Below are positions 1-10,096 of a stretch of DNA of 26,460 nucleotides, in pieces; position 1 is the first letter of the stretch; every line of letters starts with the position of its first letter. Made by a program: the position numbers and the translations under genes. The stretch is taken from the NCBI GenBank assembly GCA_022592445.1, contig JABYQR010000499.1:1-26460 (forward strand). Reading direction: 5' to 3'. A model generated the notes under the pieces. The model had not been told where the DNA came from and did no database searches. It worked only from the letters and a program-made list of their open reading frames with translations. The stretch comes from Cytidiella melzeri (lineage: Eukaryota > Basidiomycota > Agaricomycetes > Polyporales > Irpicaceae).

Positions 1-145
1 ATATCCCCTCAGTCTTATCCACTCTGTTGATCAAGGACTACTTCGTACTCCCCAGTACTCACTCTCACCAACACTCTACTCTCTATCTCACTATCTCCCC
101 TTCAAGTTTAACAACTATCTGGTGAGTGTAACCTTAACTGTTACA
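1..145 (+). mobile_element. 3' part (R-U5) of a gypsy-type LTR
   Basis: The first 145 bases align along their length, with small indels, to 24636-24780, the R-U5 part of the LTR at the right end of the window. Shared landmarks are the 12-nt start-of-transcript block at 10-21, the GTGAGT at 122-127 and the terminal GTTACA ending at 145. No primer-binding site like the one at 24783-24794 follows base 145, so this is the 3' LTR of an element lying to the left, or a solo LTR. The two copies differ at many positions, which points to an old insertion. Confidence 0.85.
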
Positions 146-146
146 G

Positions 147-510
147 GCTGAACGCAAAGCTCGTCGAAAACGGGCTCTAGCTAGTGGCAGGCGTTGGGTG
201 TCGCGGACAGTGTCTGAATCGTTGCGCAGCATGTTGCCCCCTACCCCAGCAAAAGGGGAAGGAACGTGACGTGGCGCGCCCGTTACAAGAACGACTGGCT
301 GTTTGGAATGAGGCAGGAGGGTCGCCATGGGCACCAGGAGGCAACGTCGCCACACCACTGAGCAGTCGGATTGCGGACGAGGTTTCCCCACAGGTGTGGA
401 ATGCACCTATCCTGACTGCCGCACGACCGGCCAATGGCGTACTGGCCGCCGCTTCTAGTACGAAAGGATCAATAGGCTGTGTTTCTATAGTGTACCAATC
501 GTTGAAATAA
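147..510 (+). pseudogene. Coding-like fragment after the LTR, frameshifted
   Basis: Directly after the LTR a basic, Arg/Lys/Ser-rich reading frame opens at base 147 (starting A-E-R-K-A-R-R-K) and stays open to a TGA near 270. From about 250 a second frame continues to TAA at 508-510 with a Pro/Ala/Gly-rich sequence. The two would join through one frameshift in the purine run near 248-262. There is no credible start codon. The LTR end (GTGAGT ... TTACAG) could act as an intron feeding this frame. I do not recognise the product. It may be a retroelement remnant or a broken host exon. Confidence 0.3.
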
Positions 511-900
511 TGAAATAACCTTTTTTTATTTATATCCCTATCCTTTTCCTAAGGGCAGGGGTGGGTAGAAAAAGAGTTATAAATTAAAATAAGGCATAGT
601 TGGGTAGCCACAAACATATTAGATAAGTGCTGAAGGAATAAATGCACAAAACTATCCCCTAGATACTATCATTAATTTATACTTTTTATTTTTATAAAAA
701 GTATATTTTAATTTTTTAAGAAATAGAACATTTCTTGATAGGATGTAAATGTAAGTACTGTAAAGTATTAAGTTTAACATTACTAATTTATTAAATAGAC
801 TATATGATCAATTATTGTCAAAAAAAAAAAAACTCATATATCTCTTTACCTCTCTCAGCACCCTCTATACCCTTTTCATCTTTACCCTATTTCTGGCAGC
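511..900. other. AT-rich stretch without genes
   Basis: No ORF of note is visible. The stretch is strongly AT-rich with many T and A runs, unlike the GC-richer sequence on both sides. It contains a perfect hairpin at 678-705 and a run of eleven or more A near 820. It looks like a degenerate spacer between transposon remnants. Confidence 0.6.
678..705. repeat. Perfect 12-bp inverted repeat with TTTT loop
   Basis: TATACTTTTTAT at 678-689 and ATAAAAAGTATA at 694-705 are exact reverse complements separated by TTTT. In so AT-rich a context this may be chance or the core of a small decayed element. Confidence 0.6.
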
Positions 901-1816
901 TTACGCTCGCATCAATATAGTCACTACCTGCCGGAGCGAGACGCGTCTGGTACCGTGATACCGTTGCGCGAACAAGCCCCGGGAAGGTATTGCGTCGTCT
1001 ACAAGGTCTTAATAGACCTTTTCTCTCAATTCCCGGTGGTGGCACCACGCTACGGTGGGGGACTCAACCCTATCACTGGCTACAAGTGGACGATGGCCGA
1101 ACTCGAGGCATATCCGTTAGGGATTCCTGGGATGCCTACGTATGCTGCGCCCTGGGCACCCCAGCAAGGGAGGGGGGGCAACCAGTTCAATGGTCGTCTC
1201 CGACACAACCGACAATGTTGATGCCCAGGCCACTTCCACCACGTCAGACGCAAGTACGCAGGAAGGCCCCTCTCCCCCCGTGTGGGAGAGAAAGCGAATA
1301 CTGGTGCCTACGGACCCAGGCGTCATTAGAGCCATGGACAGGTCCTGGCTCGACATGAACGAGTTTGTGATTGCGGGGTCCACAGCACAATTCCCGTGGC
1401 AAAAGCCCACCTCAGTTGACGAGGTAAAAAGGATACGGGAGATATCGCGTCGCCCATGTAACTCGCGGGCCCTTCAGTACTGGGGTGAGCTGGTAGCCGA
1501 GGTCAATAAAAAGAAGGGCACAAGGACGCTGGTGGAGAAGGAACTGGTTGTTCCTACAAACCGACCCTTGTGGGCCCCCTTCCGAGCACCCAAAGGAAGG
1601 CTACATCGGGAGCGTCATGCCATTTGCCGGTGGAACCCTCCCCCGTCGCCAGGATCCCCACCCGCAACGTCGATGGAGTTGGACCGCCCGTCAGGAGTCG
1701 CCATACCTCATGAAGCACCTCAGGAGGCACCGGAGGACATCGCGATGGAAGAAGGAGAATGGGGCAATGAGGTGGGAAGAGGGGGCGCGGCCAACCACAG
1801 CCCGGCGCGATTCTAA
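901..1816 (+). pseudogene. Retroelement-associated ORF broken at a G run
   Basis: A frame open from at least 901 encodes a sequence with LIDLFSQFPVV and GYKWTMAELEAYPLG and stops at 1219-1221. An overlapping frame from about 1160 runs to TAA at 1814-1816 and carries RILVPTDPGVIRAMDRSW and an acidic Pro-rich tail. The two join naturally through a one-base slip in the seven-G run near 1172-1178. No ATG with good context starts the first half. The ORF ends 57 bp before an LTR and a purine-rich tract, so it is probably the last ORF of the element whose 3' LTR is 1874-2109. I do not recognise the family. It is not reverse transcriptase, and could be gag-like or an extra ORF. Confidence 0.5.
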
Positions 1817-1873
1817 GGACAGTAGTCGCACCTGTTGTCGACTACGTCCCATGGACTTCGTCTAGGGGGCGTG

Positions 1874-2109
1874 TGTAAGGGTGCAACGGCAGTCCTTCCT
1901 ACTATGGCAGGCGGCGCGTTACACGCAGGCAGTTGGGACTGCCTTATATAGGTACTATACAGTTGGACTTGGGTGGCTGGTATATAAGCCATCCCACTTT
2001 ACTAGATTAGGTCATCTTTATCTTACACATTGTACATACGTCGAGTTCCAAATACATTCGGTCAAACTCTGTGCGTGTGTGCGCGTGAGGTATCGAAATA
2101 CCCTTTACA
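1874..2109 (+). mobile_element. LTR (236 bp), probable 3' LTR
   Basis: The segment starts TGTAAGGGTG and ends ACCCTTTACA, giving TG...CA ends inside a near-perfect 9-10-bp terminal inverted repeat. A purine-rich tract (TAGGGGGCG) lies just upstream and a TATATAAG box is at 1981-1988. This fits the 3' LTR of the element that carries the broken ORF at 901-1816. The 5-bp flanks (GCGTG left, CAAAG right) do not match, so it is not a simple solo LTR with a target duplication. Its right edge abuts coding sequence of the copia element. Confidence 0.65.
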
Positions 2110-4075
2110 CAAAGCGACTGTAAATAATCTTCAAATAGATACCAAACCTGTCTTCGAGCACAATAATGAAATCATCAATGTTTCTCTTTATTCCACGTGT
2201 GAGACTGAAAGCGTTGAATGGCTCATTGACAGTGGTGCTACTAGTCACATTACCAATGAAATTGACGACTTTATCTCGTATCAACCAGCAACGGTAGCAG
2301 GTACATGCTCTGTAGCAGGTACATGCTCTGTAGCAGGTAAAGATATGACTGTCAAAATATTGGGAAAAGGAACGGTCGTACTTGACACGATCCTTGTGAG
2401 AGATAAAATACATCTCACAACTTTGAACAATGTCCTCTATATACCAGATGCGACTACAAGATTCTTTTCTCCTTCTAAAGCACTGCAACTAGGATGCACT
2501 AGCAGTGTTACATCGAAAGGATGGACAATTTACAATGAAGGAAAAGAGATTATAGATGGTCAACCTGATCATGCCGGACTTTGTTGGATTAAAGGACATC
2601 TAGTCAGGAAGATAGACTCAGTTAATAAAGTTAGTTGTAATGATTATACGTTGTGGCATAATCGACTAGGACACCCAGGGAATAAGATTGTCAAAAATCT
2701 TCACAAAGGAACAAAGGGATTAAAAGAAAAGATTCCTATTCCATCAACAATTTCTCCTTGTCACGGATGTCAAGTTGGAAAAGGAAAGAGACAACCATTT
2801 CCACCATCTATGTCAAGAGCTACAGAAGTCCTTGAATTAACTCATTCCGATCTCATTGAATATTCTACAACTTCTATTGATGGTTACAAATACGGTATGA
2901 CTTGTCTTGATGATGCTTCTAGTCATGGGATGCTCTATTATCTCAAGCACAAAGATGAAGCGTTCACAAGATTCAAAGAATACAAGTCATGGGCCAAAAA
3001 CCAAACAGGAAAGAAGATGAAGAAGTTCAGATGTGATGGTGGAACAGAGTTCATTAATAATGAGTTCAAGGATTATCTGAAGGAACACGGAATAGAATTA
3101 CAAATGTCTGTACCGTATACTCCACAACAAAATGGTAGAGCTGAGCGATGGCAACAGACCATAAAATATAAAGCCGAAGCATTGCGTCAGCAAGCTGGGT
3201 TATCAAATGGTTTCTGGAAGCTTACTTGCGAAGCAGCGGTATATTTCAATAACCATCTACCTAATGTACGATTAAACTGGCAGACACCTACAGAGAGTTT
3301 TCTGGGTATAAAACCAGATATCTCAATGTTTCGTGTATTTGGATGTCGTGCATATGTTTATGTACCGATCAAGAGTCGTCAGAACAAGTTGTCACCAAAA
3401 GCAACTCCTATGTTATTCGTTGGATATGAACCGGGTGTAAAGGGTTACCGGTTCTGGGATAAACAGCGAATCGTCATTGCTCGCGATGCAGTATTTGACG
3501 AGACTCATTGCCCGTATTGTAAAGATATTACTCCTTCCAAACAACCTTTAGTCAGCAATAACAGGGATAATAACACTGTTCCTCCACACGATAATTTTTC
3601 ACCTTTTGAAGAGAATGATGAACAAGGTCACCAAGATTCTGATGATGGAGATGATGATCATCCAGAGCACCAAGCACCTACTCATCCTTCTCGACAACAG
3701 CAGCAATTCCGTTCAGCTCCGGTTCTTGACAAAGAACCACAACCACAAATCAAACGAGGACCTAAGCCTAAGCCACCTTTGCCACCACCTATCAACCAGA
3801 ACAAACGTTCAACTGCTGGAAAAAATCCTAAACTTTCCATGCGGCTGGTGGATATGCAGAAAGCTTTAGAAAAGCAATTGGCTAAGGACAAAAAGGAAGA
3901 ACAAAATGAGCTTCGTTTGAGAGCTGACTGGAACTCGAGAACACGCGCGAGATCTCCGGTTGCAGGGCCATCCAGATTACGGATACCTTTGCGATCAGGA
4001 ACGTCATCACGTCAACCCTCGAGATCACCTTCCGTTGAACCGGGTCCAGAACATCAAATCTATCAGGAGGCTTAA
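2110..4075 (+). CDS. Copia polyprotein fragment: protease and integrase
   Basis: This is an open frame of about 650 codons ending in TAA at 4073-4075. It continues upstream to 2030 through the neighbouring LTR, so its apparent start is chimeric. The retropepsin motif is D-S-G-A-T-S-H (about 2227-2247). The GAG-pre-integrase block is HNRLGHPGN near 2658-2684. The integrase core shows H-S-D near 2841, R-C-D-G-G-T-E near 3031 and P-Y-T-P-Q-Q-N-G-R-A-E near 3115-3147, giving a plausible D-D-E triad. A Pro/Gln-rich basic tail follows. Just after the protease an 18-bp unit is duplicated (2294-2329), giving a repeated VAGTCS. Gag and the true start are absent. It is likely non-functional alone because the RT half is broken. 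Confidence 0.85.
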
Positions 4076-5685
4076 CTGATGATGATGATTCTGTAGAAAT
4101 TGATGACAAGACTCTTAATTCAATTACTGCTTATTCAATTAATGAATATCCACAGACGTGGAAGCAGGCAATGAAAAGAGATGATTGGGATCAATGGTTT
4201 GCTGCTGCACAAGACAAATTGATTCTCAAATGAAGAATAAAACTTGGACACTTGTACAACGACCAGATGCATCACGCAAAATTGTGAAATGCAAATGGGT
4301 CTTACCATAAAATCTGATGGTCGATATAAAGCGCGTCTTGTTGCAAAAGGATTCACCCAAGTTGAAGGAATTGATTATCAAGAAACTTTCTCACCAGTCG
4401 CACATTTTGAATCCATACACATGCTACTAGCTATAGCTGCACTTGAAGATTGGGAAGTCAAGGCATTGGATGTGAAAACAGCTTTCCTTTACGGCGAACT
4501 GGATGAAGAAATCTATATGGAACAACCAGAAGGTTTGTGGAGAAGGGAACAAGAACCATGTTTGTTTGCTTAAGAAAGCCATTCATGGACTTCAACAAGC
4601 TTCACGAACATGGAATATCAAAATTCATAACACTCTGATAGAATTAGGCTTCACCGGATTCCTTCAGATGCTGGTGTTTACGTGTATCGGCAACAAGGGG
4701 GGAATTTAATTCTCATTCTATATGTTGACAATATATTTCCGATAGGAAATAGTAAACTTGCTATGTCTGCACTTAAGAAAAATCTTATGGATCGCTATGA
4801 GATGCGTGACTTAGGAGAAGCTAAGTTATTCTAGGCATGGTGTGCAGAGAGATCGTAAAGCTAAAACAATTCTACTTGACCAAGAGTCGTATATTCAAGA
4901 GGCTTTAAAACAATTTAATATGGCAAATGCTAATCCTGCTCAGACACCATTACCTTCAGGTGCTGTACTACAGAAGGCAGATTCTGACTACAAAGCAGAT
5001 TCTGGTTTACTGAGACAGTATCAAGGTTGATTGGCACGCTTATATATGTTATGATTGGTACTAGACCAGACATTTCATATGCAGTCATACGTCTTTCACA
5101 GTACATGTCAAATCCAACTGACCACCATTATAAATCAGCTAAATATATACTGAGATATTTGCTTGGAACGCAGTCATATGCGATCAAGTATAATGGATCA
5201 AGTAATGCTGGTATTATTGGTTATTCAATGCAGACTGGGCTGAGAATAAAGACGACAGACATTCACAACAGGATATGTATTTCTTTTGGCTGAAGGAGCA
5301 ATTTCCTGGACTTCTAAAAAGCAGAAAACCGTTGCTCTATCATCAATGGAATCAGAATACATGGCCTTGTGCGAAACTTCCAAGCAATGTTATTGGTTGC
5401 GCACCGTGTCAAAGAATTGGATTTAAAACAGCAAGAGCCTACCATTCTATGCTGTGATAATCATGGTGCTATTTACTTCACCAAGAATCCAAAGATAGAG
5501 TCATGCTCAAAGCATATTGACATTCGATATCATTATGTTAGAGAGTTTGTCGAAAATAAGAATGCCAACTATATGCAGTTCCAACTGAAGAACAGATTGC
5601 TGATATCATGACAAAGTCATTGGCATTTCAGAAGCAATCATACTTCAGTGGGAGATTAGGTCTAATTGATCTAAACACTCACTAA
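4076..5685 (+). pseudogene. Copia reverse transcriptase and RNase H, multiply frameshifted
   Basis: Copia RT-RNase H blocks appear in the right order but in different frames. They are [20 protein letters not shown] and [20 protein letters not shown] (4328-4530), KKAIHGLQQA (4573-4603), LYVDNI (about 4720), QTPLPSG (about 4942), GTLIYVMIGTRPDISYAV (5030-5085), the RNase H block with SSMESEYMALCE (about 5340-5375), and the terminal CCDNHGAIYFTKNP and IADIMTK blocks (5450-5620). The catalytic Y-x-D-D appears as Y-V-D-N. At least eight frameshifts or stops separate the blocks, for example near 4072, 4222, 4305, 4572, 4700, 4834, 5027, 5240, 5430 and 5590. Confidence 0.9.
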
Positions 5686-5704
5686 TGTAACGGTTAAGTG
5701 GGAG

Positions 5705-6183
5705 TGTTAAAACTATATGATATAATATGATATGATATGTAGTTTCCCACGCCTTATTATAAGGAGCTTTAGGTAGCAGAGTTCCCACAGTCTTGATATG
5801 GGAATTATGCAGCCGTATATGGAAACTCAAGTAGTAACCATCACATTAGCTGAGACGTACAGATATGGGTTGTAGTAGTACTATACATATATGTACGCCT
5901 GTGTTCTAGTAGCATAGGAAATGACATGGAAAGCATGTATACTCCAGAGGATGCCTAAAGCATACATCTGAGGACAAGTACTAGCATGAGTCATTTACTC
6001 ATTATGTACGCCTCTGGTACAAGTGCTGAACCTAGTCATACAATGAGTCATGCACTTAGTAATACAGTAGAATAGCTGAAGTAGACATGTATAGTAGTCA
6101 ATTACATAAGTAGATACAGACATGTATATAAGCAGAGCTGCTGAAGCAGCAAGAATAATAAGACTCATCTTTGAAGCTTAACA
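5705..6183 (+). mobile_element. 3' LTR of the copia element (about 479 bp)
   Basis: A purine tract (AAGTGGGAG, 5696-5704) is followed at once by TGTTAA. The matching inverted end TTAACA closes at 6183. The interior is AT-rich, with runs of TGATATGATAT just inside the 5' edge and a TATATAAG-like box near 6124-6132. No second copy remains in the window. An alternative right edge at about 6262 (see the repeated motif that follows) cannot be excluded. Confidence 0.7.
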
Positions 6184-6259
6184 GCCTCTACCCCTCGCAC
6201 ACATATTCCACTTTGTTACTCACCCCAACCACCACGACCATCAACCACCCACATTCCAA

Positions 6260-6467
6260 CTCACGGTAGCGGAGCATCTGCTACCGGAGTCCTCCAACAC
6301 CAGCTTTACCTCCTCCTCCTCTCCATACCCTCACGGCAGCGGAGCATCTGCTACCGGAGTCCTTGGCCAGCACCAACATCTCGACAACAACCTAACCAGC
6401 ACGTTGACGACAACCTTCAACACACGTCCTCAGACACGGTAGCGGAGCATCTCGGGCTCGAGTCCCT
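6260..6467. repeat. Three copies of a hairpin-forming motif
   Basis: A motif of about 30 bp occurs at 6261-6292, 6330-6362 and, degenerate, at 6434-6467. The first two copies contain GGTAGC or GGCAGC, then GGAGCATCT, then GCTACC, so each can fold into a 6-bp stem. The block GGTAGCGGAGC resembles the primer-binding site many copia elements use for initiator-Met tRNA. Spacing between copies is about 70 and 104 bp. Confidence 0.7.
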
Positions 6468-7014
6468 CAGTAGACATTGCGTCTCTATTCTCGACTTTCC
6501 TGCATATCTCCAATTCCCGTGAAGTTGAATATGATAGCCTTCTCCGCGCGATGGGGTCCATGGGGTTGGCATAAATTGTAAGTCGATACGCGTACCTACA
6601 CCCGCCTCAACTGACCCTCGCCACCGCAGGTCTGCGTAAATAAGCTGGCTCCGGCCCTTGCGAGCTAGCGCCCAGATCGGGCCACATGTCGCACCTTTCA
6701 TGTTTTCACACCCAGTGCTGTTTGTTTTTGGTTTTTCATTTCGTCTCCGTACCATCATTTTGGTTCAGTGCTTTTCTTTCCAGTCCATCTTTGCACGCTA
6801 TCCCATGCACTTTCCACGCTAGTCACCCGCACTTACCGTCAAACGATGACACTGTTTCTTCCCAGTTTGTTGCGATACCCCACGCATGTATATATCTGAC
6901 TATGTACTATCAGTATGGAAGAGTCACATCATCAGCTCAAGTGTAGTCTGCTACGGAAGAGAAATACAGACAGTTCATCGACGAAAGTAATAAAGACTAT
7001 AAATGAGATGAAAA
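6468..7014. other. Intergenic, no gene seen
   Basis: There is no convincing coding frame on either strand. Short ORFs of up to about 110 codons exist but have no recognisable motif and no codon bias. This is the 3' flank of the F-box gene, and an AATAAA-type signal is not obvious. Confidence 0.5.
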
Positions 7015-8504
7015 TCACCACCAGTCTAAACGCTCTTTATATTCCCGCCTGAACTCGCTTCGCTCTATCTCGTCAGCAAGGTTCCGACCTGGATATCTTC
7101 GATACAGTAAGCAATGCTCATCCGACTCGATCTCAATGGAGTCGCAACCTGGAACGATGGCAACAATTGGAACTATGCGTGTGGATGTCTCACTATGGCT
7201 ACATTTCAGAGCTGAATTTAAGCCGAACACTCAGCATAACGAACTCACTCGAGAAACGTAGTCCTCAAGCCCGTGCCTCTAAATCGCCTTCGCCAACGCA
7301 AAGGATGCTGGTTTGTCCTCGATGTCTGGACATCGCTCCGACGCACGATATCCTCGCAGTCGAACTGCCAGAAAGTGACGCCTCGCGGAATCTGGCATTG
7401 GTCGTTGGCGATGATTTTATAGGCGCTGACCACCTTGGTAGTCGCACAATACGCCACCCACAGGACTTCTGTCACGTAAGCATGTGATTCACCCAGCCAA
7501 AGTCCCTCGAGACTCGCTGGGTCCCAATTCTCGTCGTCTGGTGATATTCCTGTACGGGAATCTGATCGTAGAGGATAGTATCGCCCGTCAGAGCAGTTGA
7601 CACCGTTCGGTGAACTATCCGTGTTGAGGTTGCGGTGGTCATCAATGACATCAAATATGTCCCGCCAGGGATATGCTATTTCGCGCTCATCCATGTAAAA
7701 AGGGGCGCGTTTGATGCAAAACGCCATTGGTCTGACATGGTTACCTGCCAGGGAAAGCAAGTGGAAGGTCGGGCGCGCAGGGCTGGGTACCGCGGTGTCC
7801 TCATGAGCGACTGGCGAAGGCTCGACGACGAGACGTGGCAGCCCGCGGCGGGAGTCAAACCATGCGTCGGTCACGTCCTTTGGGAATAGCGGTTGCTCTG
7901 TTATACCCTGGTAGTACTGCAAGTGGGTGCTCGTCGTCGTCGGCGACAAGACATGTACGGTAGGAAAATAGTCTGTGTCTGTCTGCGCCCACATCTCCTC
8001 TTCATACGTCTCACTGGAGATAGTTCGCCACGATATGACAGCTGTCGTTGACTGCGAGACTTCTGAGGTTGCTTGATCTTGGGACAGTGGAAGCGAGATG
8101 GTCATGAACACCACATAGGCTGGTAGAGTCGGTGGTCCTTGTGCAATAGTCTCGTACTCCGCGTCTAGATCCCAGCCCTCTCCGACTATCGCCTGTCTTT
8201 CCGGGTCCACACGAAATTCGATAATAGATCCTGTGTATGGGTGATCACCCGCCCAAAGACCCATGAGAGGGCCGTAGGTGTGCAGTATCTTCGAGTAAAC
8301 TTGGAAGAATGTAGTACCGCCAAGATCGGCCGGGTTGTGCACGCCATAGCTGGCGCAGAAGTGCCGCCACACAGCTTCCTCAGGCATAAATAGGTGCATG
8401 CGCTTGCAAGTGGCGAAGAGGTTTACTACGTCGACCGCGAGCATGTATGTGTACAGCACGCAGATAAGCTCGTTGGGGAAGTCCGTTAGACCCGCCATTG
8501 TCAT
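7015..8504 (-). CDS. F-box domain protein, two exons
   Basis: A predicted 479-residue F-box protein, the class that links Skp1-Cullin ubiquitin ligases to targets. The N-terminus (residues 6-49) has the F-box pattern: LTDFPNELI, a hydrophobic stretch, LFATCKRMHLF, then W-x-H-F. The middle carries GLWLGESHAY, a block I associate with the Agaricomycete F-box family. Exon 1 is 8504-7249 and exon 2 is 7198-7015. The 50-bp intron (7199-7248, GTGAGT...TGTAG) is inferred because it replaces an early TGA with an in-frame 60-residue tail (IVPIVAIVPGCDSIEIESDE, then LLYRRYPGRNLADE). Start choice: ATG at 8504, with a second in-frame ATG at 8498. Its upstream region is only about 130 bp before the inverted-repeat element. 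The substrate is unknown. Confidence 0.82.
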
Positions 8505-8637
8505 AGACTCATACTACAATGGAACATTCGATGAGAATGTATAAGCACTCCACACAAACGTCAGAAAACTCACTAACAGCTTGAGTTGCAATTGGTAGCT
8601 ATGAATTTACGGGGATGCAGATGCAGATAGTCTTGTA

Positions 8638-9155
8638 CACTTGACGTTAATCTCCCACCCAATTGTCAGCACTAATGAAACTCCGCTAGGCGCGGGCTGA
8701 TGGCGGCACACCGAGAGCTTGGCGGGGGACTTTGGGGCAATTTGTGAGCTCATTAATAGCTAGTACACATGGTAATCTTAGGCATTTACATAGCACAGTA
8801 AATATAATTAAGAGGGTACATATTTTAGTAAATAAGAGAGTACATAGTTTGGTATATAAGACTGTTACATAGCGTACAAAACTCACTGATGGCAATGTAA
8901 ATCTTCCAATTCCCCTTTTCCAGTAAAGCTCTATTCATGCCTCTGTCAGGCTCTTTGTTTATTCTGTTTGCACTGCTCACATACTCACACATGTGTCATA
9001 GTGTATCATTGTTACTTAGACGGCCTTTGGGACAGCCACCCTGTCTCTTTTCTGGTAAAGCTCTATTTATACCTCTGCCAGCCTATGCTTCTGTTGGTTT
9101 CCTCAACTTGCACAGGTTTTTCTTCTGTTTGCACTGCTTACACGCAAGTCATGCG
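8638..9155 (+). repeat. Left terminal inverted repeat
   Basis: It matches the reverse complement of about 11500-12007 with scattered substitutions and small indels. It contains two copies of a GTAAAGCTCTATT sub-motif (near 8923 and 9054) and a TACAT-rich block at 8815-8875. The inner edge is approximate. Confidence 0.85.
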
Positions 9156-9242
9156 TTCTAAGAGTACACATTGTGATATTAATCAATACCAGATTCTACC
9201 ACCCCAGAAAAGCCCTTTGCATGTGTCAGACTTACTGTTCAG

Positions 9243-9503
9243 GGTCGACCTCTTCCCATCGCTACTGCCATTCCAAAAATCAAACTCCCAGCTTGCACCT
9301 CTAAGTCCATTGATCAAGAAGATCACAGCACAGGTGGTGAAAGTGACAATGATTCTGACTCAGGCACATTCTGGGGCAGTTCTCAATGGAAAGATGATGA
9401 GGAGGTTGAGGAAGGAGAAGAGGAAGATGGATGTATTGATATTTCCAGGTCTCGCTCACGGACAAGGTCCCCTTGTTTGTTTTCTTGTTCTTATCATATA
9501 TGA
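9243..9503 (+). pseudogene. Acidic coding-like fragment inside the TIR element
   Basis: One frame is open from a possible splice acceptor (TTCAG just before 9243) to TGA at 9501-9503. It reads as a Ser/Asp/Glu-rich low-complexity protein segment (GGESDNDSDSG, then DDEEVEEGEEED, then SRSRSRTRSP). No start codon or domain is seen. It looks like an exon of a nuclear-type protein captured or left over in the element. I do not recognise the source gene. Confidence 0.4.
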
Positions 9504-9876
9504 ATCACATGTTAGCGTAGCATCATTTCCACAGACACACCCTTTTTTAATATCATTTCCTTATTGAGCCGTCTCTCGTTGTGCTATAAGAGTTCACTCA
9601 TTCCTCTCATTTCCCCCCATTGTGCTCTCTTTCTTTGCGCCTTGGGGTAAGCTTCATCTCCCTTGCATTTGCAGTATGTACATATGTTGACCCTGTACTT
9701 AGCTCACTTGCTTGATGCTCGTGTCTTAGAAACAGTTATATTATGATCATGCTCTCTTCCTTTGCACCTTGGGCTCACTCACTTGACACTCGTGTCTTAG
9801 GTACTCGGAGGTCTGACAGCACCGTTGAGTCTTAGCAGCACACACAACCCTGACTTTTGACATATCCGTTGTTAGG

Positions 9877-10074
9877 ATGGATCAGCAAGAAAAAAAGAAT
9901 AGTGACAAAGGTGTCTTTGGTGATGAAGAAGATGCGCACCACAAAGTCTACAGGTTTGCACATGGTACCAAGAATCTTGATGCCGAGGAAGATGTTGAGC
10001 CAACAGAACATGGGGAAATGTTACAAATGGTCTTCACACCTTATTGTTTTTCTTCACTTCTTCGATTATCCTGA
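9877..10074 (+). pseudogene. Second coding-like fragment inside the TIR element
   Basis: ATG at 9877, preceded by a possible acceptor (GTTAG), opens a 65-codon frame beginning M-D-Q-Q-E-K-K-N-S-D-K-G. It is rich in Asp, Glu and Lys to about 10029, after which the bias is lost. The composition resembles the fragment at 9243-9503, so both may be exons of one degenerate gene. The stretch between them has two repeats of a CTCTCTT-CTTTGC-CCTTGGG block (near 9622 and 9749). Confidence 0.35.
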
Positions 10075-10096
10075 TGACTAGTCATCCTTTTTACAC

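Larger units (their letters stand above)
2110..6183 (+). mobile_element. Ty1/copia retrotransposon, 5'-truncated and decayed
   Basis: Domain order is protease, GAG-pre-integrase, integrase, reverse transcriptase, RNase H, then polypurine tract and 3' LTR, which is the copia order (integrase before RT). The 5' LTR, leader, gag and zinc knuckle are missing because the left edge abuts the LTR at 1874-2109. The protease-integrase half is one open frame, while the RT-RNase H half is interrupted many times. The copy cannot make a full polyprotein. Confidence 0.9.

Noticed and set aside
8968..9567. 199-codon plus-strand ORF starting in the left TIR
   Set aside because: It begins inside the inverted repeat and its frame gives a poor protein; the acidic frame at 9243-9503 is the better coding candidate.
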